Assembly: GCA_027032855.1 (NCBI GenBank)
Contig: JALVLX010000109.1
Span: 1-12,320, forward strand
Direction of reading: 5' to 3'
DNA from: Flavobacteriales bacterium
Lineage (GTDB): Bacteria; Bacteroidota; Bacteroidia; Flavobacteriales; Flavobacteriaceae
Length of the DNA: 12,320 bases
Below the pieces are notes generated by a model, which was not told where the DNA came from, did not search any database, and was given only the letters and a program-made list of their open reading frames with translations. Both the position numbers and the translations under genes were made by a program. Shown piece after piece: positions 7,811 through 12,320 of this stretch. Position 1 is the stretch's first letter, and every line of letters begins with the position of its first letter.

Positions 7811-9046
7811 TTATTTTCCGAATTTTTGAGTAGTTTTTTCAATCACTTTAACTATTAAATCACGGGCTTTTTGCATGGACTCAACCGGTACAAATTCGTA
7901 AGGTCCGTGAAAATTCAAACCACCGGCAAATACATTGGGACATGGTAATCCCATAAAGGATAATTGTGCTCCGTCAGTACCGCCGCGAATGGCTTTGATA
8001 GTCGGTTTTATACCTAAATCATTCATAGCTTCTTCTACGATATCTACCACGTGTTTTACCGGCTCAATTTTTTCTCGCATGTTGTAATATTGGTCTTTTA
8101 ACTCCAGCTCTACTGTTCCTTTACCGAATTTTTCATTAAAATCAGCGGTTACTTTTTCAAAATACTTTTTACGTGCTTCAAACTTTTGACGGTCGTGGTC
8201 TCTGATGATATAATTCAACTCTGTCAGCTCCACATCGCCCTTCATATTGTGTAAGTGATAAAAACCTTCGTAGCCGGTTGTGGTTTGCGGGGTTTCATCA
8301 TCGGGAAAAGCTTTGATAAAGTCAGCTGCTATCAACATGGAGTTAATCATTTTGTCTTTGGCATATCCGGGGTGTACACTTTTTCCGTTTATTTTGACTT
8401 TGGCACCGGCTGCATTAAAGTTTTCATATTCTAATTCCCCCACAATTGAACCGTCCATGGTATATGCCCAATCGGCGGCAAATTTTTCTACATTAAAACT
8501 TTGTGCGCCTAAGCCTATTTCTTCATCGGGGTTAAAGCCTACTCGGATTTTACCGTGTTTGATTTCCGGATGTTCAATGAGATATGCCATGGCGTCAATG
8601 ATTTCTGCCACACCGGCTTTATCATCGGCACCTAAGAGCGAATTACCGTCCGTGTGAATCAGGGTTTGCCCGATGTAATTCTTTAGTTCCGGGAAATAAT
8701 CCGGCGACAAAACAAGCCCTTTTTCTTCATTTAAAACGATGTCGCTACCGTCATAATTTTCAAAGAATTGCGGATTGACATTAGCCCCGCTGTAATCGGG
8801 GGCAGTGTCATAGTGTGCAATAAATCCGACAACCGGTACTTCTTTATCAATATTTGAGGGTAAAGTTGCATAGACGTAACCTTTGTCATCTATTTCAACG
8901 TCTTGCATGCCTATTTCTTTGAGATCTTTAACCAATTCGCGTGCAATATTCCATTGTTTTTCAGTGCTTGGTATTGTGTTTGATTCCGGATCAGATTGCG
9001 AATCAATTTTAACATATTTAATAAATCGTTCAATTAGTTTTTCCAT
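7811..9046 (-). CDS. pepT: Peptidase T (zinc aminotripeptidase, M20B)
   Basis: A 411-residue cytosolic metallopeptidase that removes the N-terminal residue from tripeptides. All expected di-zinc ligands are present in family order: His78 and Asp80 in AHYDTAPD, Asp141 in LLGADDKAG, catalytic Glu175 with Glu176 in NPDEEIG, Asp198 in YTMDGS, and His380 in LNFHGPYEF. The numbering is nearly identical to E. coli PepT. The dimerisation or lid domain (about 210-320) includes GKSVHPGYAKDKMINS. RGGTDGAQLSFMGLPCPN (354-371) is also characteristic. Length is normal, and the ATG is the first in frame with the conserved N-terminus. It is the first gene of the minus-strand block and diverges from the methyltransferase gene. 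Confidence 0.96.
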   Translation of the reverse strand: MEKLIERFIKYVKIDSQSDPESNTIPSTEKQWNIARELVKDLKEIGMQDVEIDDKGYVYATLPSNIDKEVPVVGFIAHYDTAPDYSGANVNPQFFENYDGSDIVLNEEKGLVLSPDYFPELKNYIGQTLIHTDGNSLLGADDKAGVAEIIDAMAYLIEHPEIKHGKIRVGFNPDEEIGLGAQSFNVEKFAADWAYTMDGSIVGELEYENFNAAGAKVKINGKSVHPGYAKDKMINSMLIAADFIKAFPDDETPQTTTGYEGFYHLHNMKGDVELTELNYIIRDHDRQKFEARKKYFEKVTADFNEKFGKGTVELELKDQYYNMREKIEPVKHVVDIVEEAMNDLGIKPTIKAIRGGTDGAQLSFMGLPCPNVFAGGLNFHGPYEFVPVESMQKARDLIVKVIEKTTQKFGK

Positions 9047-9059
9047 TTGAAATTTTTTT

Positions 9060-9090
9060 CAAAAGTAAAATTTTTGTTTTAAAAAACATA
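9060..9090 (-). promoter_or_regulatory. Possible pepT promoter
   Basis: On the minus strand TACTTTTG (9060-9067) fits TAnnTTTG. At the correct 19-nt distance stands TATG (9087-9090), three of four matches to TTTG. The predicted start would leave a leader of under 10 nt. TAnnTTTG arises easily by chance in such AT-rich DNA, so the call is weak. Confidence 0.35.
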
Positions 9091-9462
9091 TAAGAAATAC
9101 TGTTTTTTTATCGATAAAAAAATACTGTGGATTATTGTGGAAAATTTTATCCTATAAATCTTTTTTTGATTTGAATTGATTATTGGCAGAGTTCTCTAAA
9201 ATTATGAGCTTTATTAATCACCAAATATTAATGCTATAACAAAGTTTTTTATTCAGCCATTTTTTTTAGCATGAACAATCTGCCTAAAGTAATTGATACA
9301 TACATCGTTTTATTTTTTTTAAACAAAGAAAATTAGAAAAAAATCACTAAATTTGACCTCAGCAACAAAGATAGAATATTTTTACAAACTGTTGATTTTC
9401 AACAACTTTAATTTCACATTTTCTAATAACAAAATGAACAACCGGATTTGTGTCAGAAAAAC

Positions 9463-9470
9463 TATCTTTG
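9463..9470 (+). promoter_or_regulatory. Possible -7 box of the methyltransferase operon
   Basis: TATCTTTG is a perfect TAnnTTTG box ending 16 nt before the ATG at 9487. There is no TTTG at 19-21 nt upstream; the nearest is 12 nt away (9447-9450). It is therefore only half of a promoter. Confidence 0.35.
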
Positions 9471-9486
9471 TAACAAATTTGATAAA

Positions 9487-10584
9487 ATGAATGAGCTAAA
9501 AAAATTTTTAAACAAAATAACAATTGGTGACAATCTTGAGATACTTGAAAAACTGCCTCCAAAATCGGTAGATCTAATTTTTGCCGACCCGCCCTATAAC
9601 CTGCAATTAAAAAATGATTTGTACCGTCCTAATCAATCTAAAGTAGATGGTGTTTTTGATGAATGGGACAAATTCGACTCGCTGAAAAAGTATGATGAAT
9701 TTACAAAAAAATGGCTACTTGCCTGTAAAAGAGTATTAAAAGATAACGGTAGTATTTGGGTAATAGGCAGTTATCACAACATTTACAGAGTTGGTGCTAT
9801 TATGCAAGATATTGGTTTCTGGTTCTTAAACGATGTTGTCTGGTTAAAAACAAACCCGATGCCCAATTTTAAAGGCACTAGATTTAACAACGCTCACGAA
9901 ACCTTGATATGGGCTACACAAAGCAAAACCGCACGCTATACGTTTCACTACAAGGCGATGAAAACGTACAACGGTGATAAACAAATGCGTAGTGATTGGT
10001 ATATACCTATTGCTTCCGGAAATGAAAGACTGAAAGATCGGGAGGGCAACAAGGTGCATTCGACACAAAAACCCGAAGAATTATTGTTCCGGATTATTTT
10101 ATCCACTTCAAATGTAGGCGATATTGTTTTGGACCCTTTTATGGGCAGTGGCACAACCGGGGCTGTCGCCAAAAAACTTAGACGTCAGTTTATAGGAATT
10201 GAAAAAGAAGCCTATTATGTTCAAGAAGCGACTAAAAGAATTGAAAAAGTAAAACCGCTTGATCTTGACTTGCTAAATTATAAAATTGAAATAAAACCAC
10301 CCAAAGTGCCTTTCGGAAACTTGATTGAAAAAGGATTAATCAAAGCAGGTGAAAAAATTTACAGTAAAGACAAGCAATTTTTGGCAACAGTCTTGGCAAA
10401 TGCCGGTATTGAAACCGATAATGGGTTTGTTGCTTCTATTCATAAGGTCAGCGCTACCCTGCTGAATAAACAATCAAATAACGGTTGGAAATTCTGGTAT
10501 GTTGTCAGAAACGGCAAAATGATTTCAATTGACGATTTAAGACAACTGTATATTGAAACATACCTGAACACTAACGAAAAATAA
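9487..10584 (+). CDS. Beta-class N6-adenine DNA methyltransferase, CcrM/M.HinfI-like, with RAMA domain
   Basis: A 365-residue DNA methyltransferase that should transfer a methyl group from S-adenosylmethionine to adenine. Motif order is the beta class: catalytic motif IV DPPYNL (34-39) comes before the SAM-binding motif I DPFMGSGTT (216-224). HSTQKP (191-196) is also present. The stretch KTNPMPNFKGTRFNNAHETLIWA (121-143) is diagnostic of the CcrM/HinfI group, whose characterised members methylate GANTC. Residues about 277-355 form the C-terminal RAMA domain seen in that group, including IHK and NNGWKFWYV. The frame is open from a TTG at 9448, but the ATG at 9487 gives the conserved start MNELKKFLNKITIGDNLEIL and a length near M.HinfI. 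A nuclease-like gene follows after 32 bp. GANTC is inferred from the family. Confidence 0.92.
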   Translation: MNELKKFLNKITIGDNLEILEKLPPKSVDLIFADPPYNLQLKNDLYRPNQSKVDGVFDEWDKFDSLKKYDEFTKKWLLACKRVLKDNGSIWVIGSYHNIYRVGAIMQDIGFWFLNDVVWLKTNPMPNFKGTRFNNAHETLIWATQSKTARYTFHYKAMKTYNGDKQMRSDWYIPIASGNERLKDREGNKVHSTQKPEELLFRIILSTSNVGDIVLDPFMGSGTTGAVAKKLRRQFIGIEKEAYYVQEATKRIEKVKPLDLDLLNYKIEIKPPKVPFGNLIEKGLIKAGEKIYSKDKQFLATVLANAGIETDNGFVASIHKVSATLLNKQSNNGWKFWYVVRNGKMISIDDLRQLYIETYLNTNEK

Positions 10585-10616
10585 AATGATTTTACCACAA
10601 ACTTTTTGAATAAAAG

Positions 10617-11219
10617 ATGAAGTACTCAAGAATAGATAAATACATATACGACTGCAAAGTTTGTCCAACAAGATGTGACGGTATAAGCAAAGAACATTAT
10701 ATTTTTAAAGACGATGTTTCTTTTGCGGAAGAGCATGAAAACATCATCATCAACAAATTAAAAGACAAAGGTTTTAATGCCAAGAAATGTGAATTGAAAG
10801 GATATCCCGACATCGAAATAACAAAAGAGAACAAACCGCATTCTTTTATAGAAGTCAAAGCCCAACGAAGGACATTTATGTCTGTAGAAAGGCTTTTGCC
10901 TAAATCCAAATTAACCCCGTCCGAAACAGTGGCTTTGAACTTGAGCGACCTTCTAAGATATTTTAAAATATACAACGAAAACAAAATTCCTGTTTACATT
11001 GTTTGGTGCTTGCAAAACAGACCCTGCATTGTACCGGACAACGAAACCAAATATTTTATACAAGACATCAAGATATTACAAGATATTTATTCAAAAAATA
11101 ATTACACAAGAGTTTTTAGAAGAAAATCCGGCGTAGGAGATGTCGTTGACGGCGTTCATAAAGGTGTGGTGGTGAATTATCATTTTTCTTTGAAAGAATT
11201 AATCTTGTGGAAACCTTAA
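10617..11219 (+). CDS. Putative restriction endonuclease with PD-(D/E)XK signature
   Basis: A 200-residue soluble protein that I do not recognise by name. It has a convincing nuclease core: YPDIEI with Pro64-Asp65, then IEVKAQ with Glu79 and Lys81, giving PD-X13-EVK. This is preceded by a helix with Glu40 and Glu41 and the segment LKDKGFNAKKCELKG. This order (helix, PD, ExK) is that of the PD-(D/E)XK superfamily. The N-terminus has a cysteine cluster, Cys13-x2-Cys16-x3-Cys20, with His27 nearby, possibly a metal site. Position 32 bp behind a CcrM/HinfI-like methyltransferase on the same strand makes the Type II partner role the simplest reading. It would then cut the site that the methyltransferase protects. 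The role and the recognition site are inferred; another DNA-processing nuclease is possible. Confidence 0.72.
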   Translation: MKYSRIDKYIYDCKVCPTRCDGISKEHYIFKDDVSFAEEHENIIINKLKDKGFNAKKCELKGYPDIEITKENKPHSFIEVKAQRRTFMSVERLLPKSKLTPSETVALNLSDLLRYFKIYNENKIPVYIVWCLQNRPCIVPDNETKYFIQDIKILQDIYSKNNYTRVFRRKSGVGDVVDGVHKGVVVNYHFSLKELILWKP

Positions 11220-11254
11220 ATTGATTTTGGAAAAAGCAAACAATTCTATCAATA

Positions 11255-11683
11255 ATGATATACTACGACATAAATAAAAACATAGTTGAAATTGATAAAG
11301 AAATCGGAAAAGTTGGAGAAGGCACTGTTTATCTTTTGAAAAATGTGCATATCTTAAAAATATATAAGAGTCGTTCATTATCTTCAAAAAAAATTGAAAA
11401 AATAAAAACTTTAATTTCAAAACTGCTTAACTTTGATGAGATTTGTTTTCCAAAACAAATCATCTTTAATAAAAACAGCCGGTTTGTAGGTTATACTATG
11501 GATAAAGCTGAAGGTTATGAAATGCAAAAATCATTGTTTCAATCGGCATTACTCAAAAAAAAGTTTCTTGATTGGACTAGAGAAGATTTATGTATTGTCG
11601 GTCTTGATATTCTTAATAAAATCGAATATTTACATGCCAACAATATTATTATTGGGGATATAAATTCTAATAATATATTGTAA
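11255..11683 (+). CDS. N-terminal fragment of the broken kinase (N-lobe and catalytic loop)
   Basis: This 142-residue open frame starts at ATG 11255 (MIYYDINKNIVEIDKEIGK) and would be translated as it stands. It holds the ATP-binding glycine loop, the putative ATP-anchoring Lys35 and the catalytic Asp135 and Asn140. It ends right after the loop, before the metal-binding DTD and the activation segment. As an isolated peptide it is unlikely to be an active kinase. Confidence 0.55.
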   Translation: MIYYDINKNIVEIDKEIGKVGEGTVYLLKNVHILKIYKSRSLSSKKIEKIKTLISKLLNFDEICFPKQIIFNKNSRFVGYTMDKAEGYEMQKSLFQSALLKKKFLDWTREDLCIVGLDILNKIEYLHANNIIIGDINSNNIL

Positions 11684-11741
11684 CAGAAAATAAAAAAATC
11701 TATTTTGTTGATACAGATAGCTATCAAGTTGATAGTTTCCC

Positions 11742-12119
11742 TTGTCCTGTGGCACAACCCACTTTACAGCACCGGAAATACAAGCTGTTAATTTTGAAAC
11801 ATTTTTACGTGATATTAATCATGAGAATTTTGCTATAGCAACTTTATTATTCATGCTATTTTTACCCGGCAAATCTCCATATTCCTTTAAAGGAGGTGGT
11901 AATATTAAAGAAAATATTCTCACCAATTTAGAAAGAATTAAAGAAAAACTGAATTCAATTGATGAAGAACTAAAATTAAAATATTATTATGTTTCGGATT
12001 TATTAACGGATTTAGAAGAACTTGGAGAAAGTTCCAAGAAAAATAAGCTTGACAATCAAATTGTTATGAGGTTGGAATTAATAATGTTTGTTGAAATTAT
12101 GGAAAATTTCAATATTTAA
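11742..12119 (+). CDS. C-terminal fragment of the broken kinase (activation segment and partial C-lobe)
   Basis: The frame opens at a TTG (11742) that is unlikely to be a real start; meaningful kinase sequence begins at GTTHFTAPEIQ. The helix HENFAIATLLFMLFLPGKSPYS is kinase C-lobe. From about 11925 onward the protein becomes Glu/Lys/Leu-rich and helical (NLERIKEKLNSIDEELKLK, LLTDLEELGESSKKNK), which I cannot match to the end of a kinase domain. It ends at TAA 12117-12119. Confidence 0.4.
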   Translation: MSCGTTHFTAPEIQAVNFETFLRDINHENFAIATLLFMLFLPGKSPYSFKGGGNIKENILTNLERIKEKLNSIDEELKLKYYYVSDLLTDLEELGESSKKNKLDNQIVMRLELIMFVEIMENFNI

Positions 12120-12320
12120 GAATTAATAGTTAGTGGAACAGGTTTATGGTATGGCATATATTTTCAACAATTGTGTAATTTATAATAAATACAACTAATT
12201 AACTTGATATTCAAAATTTTTGAAGTCATTAACAGCTTACCCATTATATTAGGAAACAAACTTCTAATTAAAAAGTTAATTTTGTTCAAAACTAAAAAAA
12301 ATTGAAATTATATCATAGTT

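Larger units (their letters stand above)
9047..9486. other. Divergent AT-rich intergenic region between pepT and the methyltransferase
   Basis: There is no credible gene in these 440 bp. It contains a 20-bp perfect palindrome (T7-ATCGAT-A7, 9103-9122) flanked by direct copies of AAATACTGT at 9095-9103 and 9120-9128. Beside it are two sequences resembling DnaA boxes in the same orientation, TGTGGATTA (9126-9134) and TGTGGAAAA (9136-9144). A 6-bp inverted repeat TGTTGA-TTT-TCAACA lies at 9390-9404. The region marks the switch from the core minus-strand block to plus-strand accessory genes. It must hold promoters for both directions. Confidence 0.6.
11255..12119 (+). pseudogene. Frameshifted protein kinase of the YegI/COG4248 type
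   Basis: Two open fragments and the bridge between them reconstruct one kinase. The first fragment stops at TAA 11681-11683. Adding one G after 11680 opens a frame reading VTENKKIYFVDTDSYQVDSF, then PCPV, to 11751. Adding one G there joins GTTHFTAPEIQ of the last fragment. The repaired product of about 288 residues has a glycine loop IGKVGEGTVY (17-26), Lys35, a catalytic loop GDINSNNIL with Asp135 and Asn140, VDTD in place of DFG, and TAPE. PCPVGT-x2-FTAPE and HENFAIATLLFMLFLPGK are typical of the kinase domain found with TerY-like VWA and PP2C proteins. After GGGNIKENI the usual rest of the C-lobe is missing. It follows the nuclease gene by 35 bp. Either a true pseudogene or base-loss errors could explain the breaks. 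Confidence 0.78.

Noticed and set aside
9366..9373. Minus-strand TATCTTTG as a distal pepT promoter
   Set aside because: No TTTG stands at the required distance, and the leader would be over 300 nt without any visible structure.
9448..9486. Extension of the methyltransferase to a TTG at 9448
   Set aside because: The 13 extra residues are not typical of the family and would place the start upstream of the likely -7 box. ATG 9487 fits the conserved N-terminus.
11678..11753. Programmed -1 frameshifting to make an intact kinase
   Set aside because: Two separate shifts would be needed within 75 bp, and neither site has a slippery heptamer or an obvious downstream stem-loop. Base loss is simpler.
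12120..12185. In-frame continuation after the kinase stop (ELIVSGTGLWYGIYFQQ...)
   Set aside because: It runs for 21 codons in the same frame and looks protein-like, but it is too short to separate from chance and I cannot match it to a kinase C-terminus.
12277..12284. TAATTTTG as a promoter -7 box for a gene past the window
   Set aside because: It fits TAnnTTTG, but there is no TTTG at 19-21 bp upstream and such boxes are common by chance in this AT-rich stretch.

Overview
The window looks like chromosomal DNA from an AT-rich member of the Bacteroidota (Bacteroidetes). The evidence is the low GC content, AT-rich leaders without strong Shine-Dalgarno sequences, and a Bacteroidetes-type promoter in front of rpsO (TTTG, 19-bp spacer, TAtcTTTG). 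A one-piece glycine decarboxylase and an MlaE/MlaF pair fit this but do not prove it. I cannot name a genus.

Positions 1-9046 hold a core-genome block read entirely on the minus strand. In transcription order it is pepT (peptidase T), a terminator, gcvP (glycine decarboxylase), about 350 bp of repeat-rich spacer, rpsO (ribosomal protein S15), a terminator, pnp (polynucleotide phosphorylase), a terminator, and a tightly packed mlaE-mlaF-tcdA operon (lipid-transport permease, its ATPase, and a tRNA-modification enzyme cut by the window edge). The order rpsO-terminator-pnp is the classical arrangement known from E. coli.

Positions 9047-9486 are a 440-bp AT-rich divergent spacer. Beyond it the genes switch to the plus strand and look accessory. 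First comes a beta-class adenine methyltransferase of the CcrM/M.HinfI type with a C-terminal RAMA domain. It is followed after 32 bp by a 200-residue protein with a PD-(D/E)XK nuclease signature, and together they read as a Type II restriction-modification module, probably acting on GANTC. After another 35 bp comes a protein kinase gene of the YegI/COG4248 type. It is broken by two one-base losses 70 bp apart, and it also ends abnormally.

The last 200 bp contain no recognisable gene. The points most worth a second look are the nuclease with its N-terminal cysteine cluster, the doubly frameshifted kinase, and the repeats stacked between gcvP and rpsO. I found no RNA genes, CRISPR arrays or transposase genes.
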